From contig NW_020170463.1 in NCBI RefSeq assembly GCF_000524195.1, forward strand, positions 305,200 to 369,199: a stretch of DNA of 64,000 nucleotides. The letters are read 5' to 3'. The DNA comes from Echinococcus granulosus (Eukaryota > Platyhelminthes > Cestoda > Cyclophyllidea > Taeniidae). This document shows, piece after piece, positions 10,448-22,754 of the stretch (position 1 is its first letter; the number at the start of each line of letters is the position of its first letter). Position numbers and translations under genes: made by a program. The notes under the pieces were generated by a model, which saw only the letters and a list, made by a program, of their open reading frames with translations, was not told the origin of the DNA and did not search any database.

Positions 10448-13400
10448 CTTTGATCAACGAAGCCAAGCAGGCAATTCCGCCCGCCCATATAAGCTAACCA
10501 ATCAAAAGAATAGAGATGTAATTGGTTAGAAAAAGGTCACCGAAGGGTTGGAAGATGTGAATATTATGCCTAAATTTATCCTTATTATTCAAAGAAAAAA
10601 CTTGATTATTCTGCTGTGTACCACCAAATGTAAGGCAACGCTACATATTTAATGATAACAGCCCAGTTTATAGACAACAAGGATATAAGAATATTCTTCA
10701 GAATTACAGTAAGCTAAAATGCTATTTTTTGCTCCGTATTCATCAAAAGTGTCATAAAACTGTATTTGGCCTGTATTTTAGGGTTTAGGGAGCGGTTGTA
10801 CTGCTGCATAATAACCAAAGGCAATATTATCTTGCCTTTGTATAATAAACTTTATGACCTGAAATTCCAATTATGAATGCATGGCGAAATAAGCAAATTA
10901 TTGTCTCTCATTCTCACCCTAATGCTAGGCAGTGCATGGTTTGATTGTGGTACTTTTTACAAATCTATGACATTTTAATATGATAGGAAATTAGACATCT
11001 GCTGTTCATGGCCAAAAGTTAGTAAGGGTCTTAGTTCCCTTAGATCATTCGCTTATTGTCACCCTGGCGTCAAGATATGCTCTAAACTAATTAGGACTTG
11101 TTTTGCTATATCAGAAAAAACGGGACAACCTCGGGTATCACTTTCATGGCGGTTTCCCACTAAATGAAATCGACTAAATGCAAACTAGTTTCTTTCCGGT
11201 CCGCAATTTGAACTTATTGCCATATTGCCAGTTTCCATTGCAAACTGCATTACCAATGGCAACCGTTTCGGCATATTAGATAACCAATCAGAAAGTCAAG
11301 ATTCGAAATCGACAGCCTCTCCAGGAGTGAGCAACCCTCCAAGGTCAGTTTAAAGGTAATCACTTAATTTTAACTAAAAACATGGTTCAGGTTTCGTTGA
11401 TATTACAAGCTTTATAAAATAGGGCCTATCCATTTTAACAATAACACAATCAGAGCCTCCTTTTAATTGGGTATTCGCTGCTGAAAAACAGTATTCGGAA
11501 ACGAAATTTAAATGTATATTCCGTCCATATTTGTACGTATTTTTGATGAAAGAAAACTGACATTAAACACAAAACTGACTTTAAAGTTGCTGGATATTAT
11601 TGTCTATGGAGCAACAGTTTTGCGATATAGCAACAAACTTTGCGAAATCTTGACAGCCTTCCGAACGTAAAAACACGTTTTTCACTGTTTCTAGACCGAG
11701 GATAATTTCGATACATTCTCATTTACCATCATATACTCAACCATTTTAGTGCACACTGAGTGTGTGTTTAAGACCATTTATTTTATTCTTTTTGCAAAAG
11801 TAACGAACTTCACACCGGCGGCTTGTAGACCGACTTATCGTGTGAGACAACCAAGGTGTGAGTAAAGTAATTTTCCATGAGTTATTCACAGCTGATTCTC
11901 CCACATTTTGGCCAACGATATCAGTCGCTGAAAACGCAAAAGCATAGGCAAAGAAAGCGATTCCAGCAGAAAGGTTTAGGTTAAAACTGCAGGCCCGAAC
12001 GCCTCGTTTAGACGCAACAATGACTAAGCCTGACTGGGTTGGCTGAGTCAGCAAGCCAAACACGCCTCGCTTGCTGGTGCGACTCGTTTCCTGATAGCTC
12101 AGGGATGTAGCTTGTTGTTTGTGCCTCAACTGACTCAAGCCTCATTTTGTCGTTTAGATGATGGAGGGCCAATTCGTGGTGTAGCGATATAAACGTGCTG
12201 GCTCTTCAATCTTGCAGGGTTCTACCACCGTCTCGGGATTGTGATCCATATTAACCTCCCCCCTTTCACCTTTAGAATGATACAAATCGGTACACTGGCA
12301 GCAGCCATGAGTGAATCCTATCTGCAAGGACAAAAATCTAGATTTTGTAGGCTAGTTAACGTGCCTAAGCCGTAAAGAAGGAAAACATCTGCCGTGGATA
12401 GCTGATTCGGTGTAAGCTCATAAGCTCTGCCTCCCGATTCATCAAAATTTACTGCAGGACTCGATATGGTTAAGGCAGTGGGGTGACTGTTAGCAGTGCT
12501 GGACTCGACGCTCTGGTGATCCAGCGTCCATACCTATGGCTTTGTCTACCACGTCAGGATGACGTATGATGGTCCCAAGGTCTACTCGAGGTGTAACAAA
12601 CTTAGACATAGCTCTTTGTTTAAATGTGTTCAACTGCGTGGCCGATTTGCTATCCGCAGGTTGTGCCTTGGCTCCGCAGCATAAACTTTTGGCCATGCCA
12701 AGAGCCTGCCGCTTCTCCTGTACGTTGGTAATGTATTTTTCAGCGAGCTACTTTGGCTTATAACTACCGCGGAGAAGATTCAGAGCAACTGTCTTCTTTT
12801 ATGTGACTGTATGTTACATCTTAGTATCACAGAAGGTAGGCATCTCCTGCAGATGGCTTGATCTGGTTTACCAATCGCGTCCACCTTTCCCAACACTGGG
12901 CTCGGACGACTTGACAACTGGAGGCGGAGCCGTTTACAGTACCGATATGAAAGGTGTGATCTACGTGAAGAGACCATATCTCCTTTACGTGTCTGCTGGC
13001 TGAATTTGTGGAATCCAGACAGAGGTACAGCCAGATGGGTGAACAGTATGGAGAAATGGGGGTCAATTGTCAAGAGGTATGAAACAAGAGGCAAAGCGAT
13101 TGGTTCCGTGAAACAACTCCTATCTCCTTGTGGATTAAGTGATCCTGGATTTGGGCCATTGGACGGTTGGCATACGAACGGCCCAAGTTGTGGTGCGTGG
13201 TCTAGACGTGGGTCTGGGCCTGTGTCTGCGCCTGTGTCCGACCTCGAGGCTGCATTTGTCCTAGTCATTACACGTCACAAATGGGACGTAGCCGCAGGTG
13301 GAGAGAGTGGAAGTGGAGAGATGCCTTTTTACATGCAAGAAGCTGGAATGACCGGCGCTGCTGTTTTGCGGGTGCTTCTCAAAGCACCGACTTCTTCGTG

Positions 13401-14556
13401 GTAGTCAAGGCAGAAGATGAGCAAGGGATCAACGCTGAAGAGAATGGGGGAGAAAAGAGAGAGGCTGGGTTAGAAAATTGACATTTTGTTTAAGTGTGTG
13501 TTGAACTACGAGGGCATTCCAGTCTCTAGAGTTTCCCCCCTAATCTGCGGCAAAGCCTACGGATCGCAGTAACAGTCGCAGGGCCCTTCAGGCGAGGCTC
13601 GACGCGCCACAATACCATGGCACGAATCTCACCAAAACCATGCGCAGTAATTTACTGCAAAAGTCCGACGTATTATAGGAAAAATATGCCGATCTTCACA
13701 CACCCGACGACCAAGAGAAGTGGGCTTAACATTTACCTGCAAATCAGCCTATAGAAAAGGGATCCATGCTAAAATGAGGAAATGTCAAATGGCCCTAGTA
13801 AAGTATTTGCTTCCGCAAAAAAACGGCCCTCGTAAATGCTCGTTTGTTTTTCGGCTTTTTTTTCTACCCAAATTCTGACCAGAGTCTGGTCCCTCACCAA
13901 TTTCGCGGGGAAATGATAAACCGGGAAGTGGCCATATTAAGCATTGCCGTTAATTAATTCGTTTGAATAGGGATAGAGATATACTATACAAGCCTATTAA
14001 TGCCCGTTGCTGGGATGTCAGCGAATAGCCTATCACCACAATCGTCAACGTGACAACGACTGCCATAAATTTTCTTCAAATAATTCGATCACTCCTTGGA
14101 AAAACCCAAACATGTAATTATCCCCAAACTAGAAACGTCCAACATGCAATTTATTCGCTATTTTCGCCTCATCGAGGCATCGCACCTGTGGGAGGGTGGT
14201 AGCGAACTCGTTGTGAAACCAAGACAGGTAGTAAACCAAACTGCTTGTTTGATTTATTAGCCAGGATGAATATGTCCCCAAAAAAGAGCTGTGAAAAATC
14301 ACGAACCAATGGCAATATAGAAAAATATATTTTTGAAAATTCTTTCTGAGAATTTTCACATCTCTTATCGCATAAACTTCATTAGGCCACAAACCTACCA
14401 GTGGGGCTAAGGGAAACCGCTTTACTGTCGCATTTTGACGCTCGGTGCCAGCGCTCTTGTAGGCTTTTTTAACACTCAAATTACTTTACGAAAACTATTT
14501 TACAAATTCCTTACCTATTTTTACTCTCCTCTTTCACTCTTGCTGTCTCGCTGCAG
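10448..14556. other. intergenic, upstream of KDM1B-like
   Basis: No recognised gene. A GC-richer stretch at about 12,480-13,480 is open in several frames on both strands (one of 132 codons on plus, one of 162 on minus). Neither resembles a known domain or has convincing splice boundaries. It could be a decayed mobile element. The rest is AT-rich and featureless. Confidence 0.35.
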
Positions 14557-14663
14557 TGCTATACGAAACCGACTCCGTCACAGAAGGAAGGTGTCTACTG
14601 GAGATGGTCCAATCTGCATCACCTGCAGTTCTCCAACTGCTGGAAGGTCATATCTGGCCATGA
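14557..14663 (+). CDS. weak candidate 3' exon
   Basis: One of the longest pyrimidine tracts in this part of the window ends in GCTGCAG at 14,556. It is followed by 34 open codons (LYETDSVTEG, then CLLEMVQSAS) and a TGA. A possible donor lies at GGAAG|GTCATA. The opposite strand is open over the same bases (14,578-14,919) and ends its cysteine-containing stretch at a possible donor CTGCAG|GTGATG. At most one strand can be right, and neither is recognised. Confidence 0.2.
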
Positions 14664-16182
14664 GGAATGCATGCGCTGAGGAGTACTGGCCAATCCTTAA
14701 GCACTTTATCTCCTTCCCCACCCCAAATGAAGCCTCCTCGATGCAGTCCACTTCGCAATGGGCACGACATTCAACAGCCTTGATTATATCGACTGATTTA
14801 GCTATCGGCATAAAATTGATGGGATTCTCTTTTTTAAGAAAACCTGATGTATCACCTTTGTTCTTCCCTTCGCTTGATAACAAAAAAAAGGCTTCCGATG
14901 TCTGATGGAGGAGTGCCAAATGACGACGCTCTGAGATTAGCAGTTTCGGTCACCGTCTTTTTTACTATTGCACATCGTTTATGTCTATAGCCGTACAGCC
15001 TTTTCGAATGTCAAGAACTAACCTCCTTCCCTACTGGTATGGCTCAATGGGCCACTAGAGATAAAAGTGTTACAACGGCACACTGGTAGTAAGTCTGATG
15101 AACGGCCGAATCGGATGGATGAGAAACCTATCATGGAATGATAAACAAAGCAAGATGTAAATCACACTTACAAGGTGTGGTGGCTATCACAATAATCATG
15201 GCGGCAATTAGTGTGTACTTGTTTGAGACAAAAAACCAGTGCAGTGACGTTATACCTGGCGAACGAAACACCACCAATGTGCCAGACTGAAAACGTGCAC
15301 ACTAGAGCGATATTGCCACAGCAGCAATTTCTAGCAACGTAGATCTTGATTTTGCTGTTGAACGAACATTTGCGTCTAATTGAAACCTTCGATTCTCCGC
15401 TCGGCTAAAATAAGGTGCTACCTCGGTGGTATTGCACACAGAGGTAGATGTACTCTCTTTCAATTCTCAATATCATGTGCAGACAATATCTCAGAGCGGA
15501 GGCATGAAATAACACGATAGAGGGTGTGAAATTTCACAATTCAAGTATCTGCTCGTATCTACAGAAGGCTACAAGCATAGGCGCTTGGTAGTATGACATC
15601 TGTGAGCGTTTCAAAGGCGGTTACACATCTGGTAGTGACTATACCGGCTACAGTGGCTCTTAAGCCATGTTTAGCGTTGTGGATATTCTGTGTGATAAAT
15701 GTACGAGTGACGAATGGTTTTGTGGGAACTGCGACCCTCTGTACAGTCATTTAAGGCCACGAACATCTGTAATCTGGGGAAGATAGCAAGGCTTTCTTCC
15801 AGGTTGCTTCGGGTGTACTGCAGATCTTTTCGTGGAAAGACTAAAACCACGAATACTTGGTATCAAGGCGGTATTTGTGACAAAGAGGCATTTGCATGTT
15901 ATACAAAATAAACTGGTACTTAGAATACACGGGGACGGAGGGAGACAAAGGGGCAATAATGGCATTGATGGCGGTCGTATTGAGATATGGAAATGCACAT
16001 CGGGATAAGAGAGGGAGTGGGAGAGAGGAGCTCGAGGACCAAAGATTGAGTAAGTGAATAGCGCTAAAAGCATTACTTATTTAGAAAATTCTTATCCACT
16101 GTACACAGCACTTCGAGAGATCAGAAATGAAATGGAGCAGAAAAAAGTACATACAATGCACAAACAGCGGCGTTTGCAAGGT
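14664..16182. other. intergenic, nothing recognised
   Basis: Short open frames only. None has a recognisable domain or paired splice sites. Confidence 0.35.
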
Positions 16183-16197
16183 GGGGGGGGGGGGGGG
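16183..16197 (+). repeat. poly-G tract, 15 G
   Basis: An uninterrupted run of 15 G residues, unusual for this base composition. Its length is a likely site of sequencing error or length polymorphism. Confidence 0.9.
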
Positions 16198-17459
16198 TAA
16201 GGGACCGAGAATATAACCAAAATAGTAGACTACGGCACGACGAACAGCACTGTGCTTTGGAGGTGAACTGGCTGAACGTTTGATTTTTGTGCGAATGTGC
16301 TACAAAAAAGACAGTTTTTTCTTTTAGATCCTCTAAATACCATAATAGTGAAGCCGATTAGGAGTATTTTGAGAAATTCGTTCTGTGTACGTTCATAGCG
16401 TTCTTTAGCGCATTTTGACTGGTCAATTTTAACCAATAAAAATGCCCACCTTCAAGCATGATGTAATGCTGGAACGGGAGCTACACAAAGATGAATACAA
16501 AATGCTTTAGAATTCTTCTTTCTGCATTTAAAGTAGGATGGGAAGTGAGATTCTCTCTTACTTTAAATAAGTGCAGCTGTGCACGCACAAGTGGGCTTAG
16601 CGGAGGTGCATAAATTATCCGAAAAATCACAAATGCCAAGACTTAAGTTCCGTGAGAAACTTAGTGCGAAATAAATACAATTTTATCTACATTAATGACT
16701 ATCCAAAGGATGATCTGCCTCCTAGGCGAATCGGAAATTTTCGCCATACACAGACACCGCCGTGAGAGAAAGGCTAAAATAACCAAATCGCGGTTGTGCA
16801 CAGTCACATGACGCAGTGAGAGGAGTCAACGCTACATCTTCTCACAGATTTCTGGTGAACTTTTATGGGCCATTTCGTTTTTTGTACTTTACAAGTGCGG
16901 AAGTAAAGTGACAACTGATCAAGGTCTTGTCCGGTAGCATTCATGTTCCATTCTTTGAAGGGGCCAAGTTGACACGGATGTTAGGTAATCATTAACCTTG
17001 TTGCTATAACAGTGCCACTTTCGTCCTTGGAAAGGCTGAATGGTAGCCAATAACTAAGAGGTCATTGCTGTAATTAAAGGCACCCGTGCTTAAAGAGGAA
17101 TTGGGAAGAAAAAGAAGCTAATAAGGCCATTTTAATAGCGCTTGCACATCTAAACTTGAATTCATTGTTGGCAACTCAGAAAAGTAGATGTGCAAGCAAG
17201 ATTTGGATTTAAAAGGCCATGACAAGGAGTAATGTCAATCTTTGGATGTACCTCAAGTGATCTGGGCATCTTCGGATTTATTTGTTTATTCTAAGTGAGC
17301 CTGTAAGTACAAGGTGGTACCTGTAAATGCCAGAAACATAACTTGGGCACAGTAAATATTGCGAACATAATAAAGTAGTCATGCATAAACAGCTGAAGGT
17401 GGCGTGGAGATCAGGCTAAACCATCTTAACCGCATAAAGTGTCCTTATACAGGTGCGAG
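16198..17459. other. intergenic, nothing recognised
   Basis: AT-rich DNA without a supportable exon or RNA gene. Confidence 0.35.
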
Positions 17460-17590
17460 TGTAACAGGCCAATTGGGAGCCCCACCATTGTACCCCTTCG
17501 GGTAAGCTGATCTTCGAGCCATGCCAGTAACTCCCCTCCCCTCCCTCAGCCCTTCTGCGAGTCGACATATAGGGAAGTCTCGGGCGCTCT
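17460..17590 (+). repeat. dispersed repeat family R2
   Basis: This is one of the clearest R2 copies. It has GCCAATTGGGAGCCCCACC, a TTGTACCCCTTCGGG box, GAGCCATGCCAGTA, CAGCCCTTCTGCGAG and GGGAAGTCTCGGGCGCTC. The same boxes occur at 3,532, 5,055, 38,515 and 38,690, and reversed at 43,755-44,090. Confidence 0.6.
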
Positions 17591-20500
17591 AGGGGACAAA
17601 TTTCATGCCTCTACATCACTAGAAGGAATGTAAAGGGGGTCTAGAACAACTAATAAAATTGCCATTCATAAACGAAATGTGCGGCAACTTGAGAATGAGG
17701 AGTTGAATCAATTAAGCTATCTTCAACAGGCTATCCTACACTCATAGAAAACCTGATTCCTAGAAGGATAATTAATAACAGAGAAGAAAGAAACTCCGAG
17801 GTAAAAGTAAGAGGTATATGCTGCATTGCTGGAACAGTGCAGTCATTAGCGAACCGGAAAGTAGTACAATAAACATCCGGTGCGTAGCATTCATTTAAAT
17901 AATGACTTCAAGGAAACACCGCTTCACCTTGAATAGTACAACGACCTTTTGACAAACAACGCTATGGGCTTTCGGTGGGCATAATGGAATCGAGTTTTTT
18001 CCGACCTTGCAATATCAAAAAGAAAAGTAACATTCTTTGAAAAGGAAAAAGGAAATCCGATAGATAAGGGTAGAGCAATTTATAATTAACCTCCAGCCCA
18101 TACTTCCCAAATCTTTGCCTCGACGATTCGCATGGCCTAAAGTCAAAGTAATACTGAGTTTTGTGGCTTTGGAAATCGCGGAGGCCGCATGGGTACCGCA
18201 CACGGTGGTAAGAGCCAAGCGTGTCCAGGCTAAGTAGTTGGCTAGTCCACGTTCTAATAACCAAGACGGCAGACGGCAAAGTGTGCAAGAAACAACATGT
18301 CAAAGAAGCCGTCAAACTCCAAACCACAGATACCTACACGTATCTGCAGGTGTAAACGTCTCGTAGACAGTCACATGTCTGGCCAAGTGGGTTTTTAGCC
18401 AGTACACGGAATGTCCACCTGGTTCTAGAAGCCTGCTGAGAATTTGCAAGCGAAAAGCGCTCCTCCGAGGACGGCGAACATGACTACTTACTTAAGTAAC
18501 CTCAAAATTCTTGATATCATTAATCGCCTTCTGTAGTCAAGGCGCTTCCTACTTTTCCAACTACACGCTTAAAAGTTGTCATGAGGTACGGGAAAAGCAG
18601 TACGCGAGAATCCGAGAATCCCTTCAGCAAACAAAGAAGTGCATTCAGGCTGCGACCAACTGTTAGAACTTAATCTAACGCTAGCTCTTGTCTTCCATCC
18701 GGAAGGTATATTACAAGTTTACTTGGTGCTTTGTTAGTAGTGCTGCATCATTTCTACTTTAGACTATCCCAACACTACCTCCAGACAGTACCATCGCTAC
18801 TCCGCCCACCTCTACGTGGATGAATAGGACCTATTGTATGGCGGTGAAAAGTTTGGGTTTGGGTTTTTAAAGGCCTGTCAAAAGCGTTGAAATTAAAATG
18901 CATCATCGCTGTTTCATTTGGGTCTCTCAAAAATGGAGATAGGAATATGCGCTTGCTTACTTGGAGAGTTTCACCGACCACTGACATTTTCGTACTTAGA
19001 GTTTCACGTCCATGATGCTCTGGCAATTACCAGGTTCGGTAAGCTAGCAAACACATGATAGGTGAATCAGTTAAACTCCAGCTCAAAAATAACAGAACAT
19101 GGTACAAAGGTTTAGGGGATACTTAAGGTTACGTTCTCTCAAGATGGACAAATAGCGCCTTAAGTATATTTTTCAGTGATGTTACCAGTGCAATGAGACA
19201 TGCGACTGTACTAACTAGGCGGAATGTCGTCTTTAAAGGAAGGATTTGAGTTTTCTACAACCGCTTCAACGAAGCAAGACATTGGGCACTCAAGTAAACA
19301 GGAGATACAACCTCGAAGTGAATAGAATAGATAAAATATATTATTTCAGAATATTAAATGTAACTCTTATAGAGTTTACTCTTTCTGTCTGGGACAGTGA
19401 ATAATTCCCTTTCCCGCCTGCCTACGCACCTATTGGTATGCAATTTATAAAATCTTTTAATAGAAGATTGCACGAGGGGCGGACGGACGGACGGACGGAA
19501 GGAGTGCCAAATGACGAGGGTTTATGCATGTGCAGACATGGTGCACCGAGAATTCGGTATTTCGACCGCTTCTAATTCCTCGCTGTGCCTTTCCTAAGGT
19601 ATCTTATTTTCAGACGTCTAAATTTCCCTTCTGGGCTAAAAGTAGACCACGACTGTAGAATTATTCACAAACATACGGATTTCTAATTTATGTACTCATT
19701 TGTGGATGAAGGAATAGTGTATGGAGGTCATCTTTCTTTCTACTTTTGAGCCACGGATAAGCACTTCCATAAGGTCCACTAAAGTATTTTTTTTGGCTTT
19801 TGAGAACCGGTGACACGGAGCTGTGGACACCCTATGGCTGCCAGATCTCAACTTCTATGTCATGCAAAATTCCAATCTCGTAAACCCTACGTGTTCAGGA
19901 CTAGCTGGAAGGTTGCACTATTGCCTGACTCAGGAACAATCCTGAATTACTGGCCGTACACTATGCCACGACATCGGGGAAGAAAATTTCCTGACGTAGA
20001 TAGCTGGATCTAATTGAAATGGGGGCGGACATTTGAGGGACACCGCATAATTTTGACCTCTATACAATGGCCACTAATAGAAGCAGAGTAGGCGCTAGAT
20101 CTGGAGCCAATCCGTTCCCAAGACGGCCCAGACCATTGTATTCTAGCAGGTACCATTCTTCCAACGGTGCTGATTAATCACATTTCATCGATCCTGACTT
20201 ATGCCACCGCAGAAATTGGGAGGGACGATGTTCAAACACAGAAGGTTATGCGGCAAAGTATACTTGGTTGTTCATTTCTTCAAGTTGCATACCGTAATCC
20301 TCAGGCCGTGCCTAGAGCCATTCTTCTTAACGGTCCCATGCTGAGACTCGAAGAAGGAAGGAGCTATTGGTATGTCTGACGTGATACCTTATTCCGCGTA
20401 AATAGAAGCTGAAGAATTGCTCAATTAAGGTACCGAAGATCGTTGACATGCCAATGAAAGAAGCCCTTTGGCTCTATCTTAGTTTGGTTCTCTTAGTAAT

Positions 20501-22001
20501 CACGTGGCCTTTGTGCGTCTAGCACATGCGAAAGCACAAGCAATGATGAATGAATAGACCTACTTTGCCCCCAACACACAGAGGACAAGGAGTGAGTCAG
20601 AGGCCGGGGTTAGAGGCGCACCCACCTTTCCATCTATGCGACGGACAACGGAGTTGTTAAATGTTCCCATTGCATGACTGCCTTCACTCAGGCGCTCGCT
20701 CTCTCACCCTTTTCTACACAGAAGCCACCCGGTATGCCATTTAGTGTGGAATTACATGCACGCTACACACATGACGCAAACGGGTAACTAGAATCGTTTT
20801 CGGCCTTGAAAAGAAACCCCACAACAGTCGGACACTCATATCCCCTCCAGATGGCGATATACGCAGAAAAATTAGCCATTTTCCGGTGAATACGAAGTGA
20901 GTGTGAGAGCCTTGTGTTCGTGCAAACCCAAGAAGTGGCCGGAGTGTACTTGGGTGACAAATCAGGCCTCTCGCTCTCTAGTAAAATTCGGTAATAAATA
21001 AACCCAACGCTGGCAGTTTTTCACCTTCATTAAACACGTGGAACAGAAAATATGCAGGATTTGCAGTGCCAGAAAATTGTTAAGAAACTGGTAGAGGAAA
21101 CAATGAAAGAAGGCTTGTAATCGGTTTAAACTGACTTACTTAGCATTCAGCTTAACTTCAGATAGCGGAGAATGTTATGGAGTTAAGTACAGTGTCTGTC
21201 CAAGTTCCTCAGTCCCCTCCCCTAGCCCCTTAATTGCAATCCCTTTTCTCTCATCAGTATGAAGCCCTATTAGAGCCTACAGAGGTGACACGGAACGGCA
21301 CAGTAGAAAATCAAGTTAGCGGAGAACAGCACAACCAGATTATGGTTGATTAGATAGCTAAATTAATGTTAAGGGTAACCGTTATTTCAAGGCTTGGGGT
21401 AACGAAATCCCCCTCCCCCCGCTACCATTACCAGCTGCGCAAAATAGACGAGCATAATTTTATTTGCTAAGGTGGACCTCTCTTTCCCCCCGGCATTGCC
21501 AGATTTTTGACGCCTCGCCAAATAGGGTTCAATAATTAAATTTGATTCCACTTCGCGCTGCGCTGGCCGATTTGGGTGCTCCAAAGCGAGGTACATTTTA
21601 ATTCAGACACACCAGTCAAGGCTGCAAAAAAGCTGTACCAACAGCTAACACACACGAAAGGGTTGCGGTTGACTAAATTAGCGCTAAATAGATGAGAGGC
21701 AGCAAACTGCAGGAGGCTGAACTAGTTATAAAGGGGTTTCATTTTGACTCATCATTCTGACTTGTAGTAATCACCGATTCCCGCACGGTGTTCATAGCAC
21801 CACCACCGCCGCCGCCGTGGGATAGTTCACACCATCGCCCACACGAATGCCTAGTCAGGTTTTTTGGCATCGCACTCCCTGTCGAGTCAACAGTATGCGA
21901 TATCAAACTCACATGCTTCTACCCTTGAAAACAGTCGTTTGTTTGTCTAACTTTTCAATTCTGTCGAAATTGAATGTGAATATGTGTTTTGCATGCAACA
22001 G
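17591..22001. other. intergenic, no supported gene
   Basis: Several 60-120-codon open frames lie here (for example 17,962-18,327 minus, 18,775-19,026 minus, 19,810-20,013 plus and 20,167-20,379 plus). None has a recognisable motif or consistent splice sites. Short tandem tracts include (GGAC)n at about 19,478-19,498 and (CAC)n/(CGC)n at about 21,800-21,818. A TATAAA-like site lies at 21,728 (GTTATAAAGG). Confidence 0.35.
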
Positions 22002-22131
22002 AGCCCCTCCTCAACTGAAGGAAGGCGAAGACATGCATGTGCGGCCGCCGCCGGAAGACGGGCAATTGACACAGATGGCATTACAGGAGTGGGAAAACGA
22101 TGATGATTTTATCGTCAATAACTTGCCTTAA
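22002..22131 (+). CDS. candidate 3'-terminal exon, acidic C-terminus
   Basis: An acceptor (GCATGCAACAG) is followed by 42 open codons and TAA. The peptide is proline-rich and acidic: APPQLKEGED, then VRPPPEDGQL, ending WENDDDFIVNNLP. Its regular charged composition contrasts with surrounding non-coding DNA, and it looks like the conserved tail of a small protein. I do not recognise it. The frame continues upstream without a stop to an ATG at 21,847, but that part has a non-coding look. No 5' exon was identified with confidence. Confidence 0.4.
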
Positions 22132-22754
22132 TGGATTTAAATGAAGACGATTTCTCAAATAAATCGAAGAAATTAAAATAAATAGATACGGAATTTGCGT
22201 AGGATTTGATGGAAACAAGGTGTTCATTATTACAGTCACAAAATAACCAAGTCTGGGAAAGGCAAAATACGTAGGCAGAACAGTTGTTCCACCAAGAAAT
22301 TGCACTAAAACACTGTCACATTCTTTATCAATGCATAAATAATTTCATGTTTTGAAGTGTGGTACCGCGGAAAACAAGCTCCACCCCGAGAAACAAGTAG
22401 AGTCTATTTAGAGGCGCTCCTTAAAGTTGACCAAAATTGGATTTATACGACAAAAAAACAACTAACGATTCAACAAAAAGCATTAAAAAACCACCTATTT
22501 ATTCATTACTTTTTTGTCTCATCTTGGATAGCTTAAGACATCCAGTTGGTGAAATGAATGAATACAAAAAGGGAGCTTCAACGTAGTCAAAGAAATCTCG
22601 GACTGATAAAACACTGGCATTTTCAAGGGCTAAACACTATGGTTACCCGGTGACATAAAAGCGTAAAGAAAAAGAATTTAAAAAAGAAATAAACACATTT
22701 ACTCACCGTGGGCTGTGAAGAGGCTGAGTGCGCGGTTAGTGCGACAGGAGATCG
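22132..22754. other. intergenic between convergent ends
   Basis: AT-rich spacer between the candidate exon (plus) and the stop of the LRR gene (minus). Just downstream of that stop the minus strand reads CCACG|GTGAGTAAA, a donor-like site, so a 3'UTR intron is possible. Confidence 0.4.

Noticed and set aside
12480..13481. Cluster of long overlapping frames on both strands
   Set aside because: GC-richer DNA has fewer stops. No domain, consistent strand or splice boundaries support a gene. A decayed mobile element remains possible.
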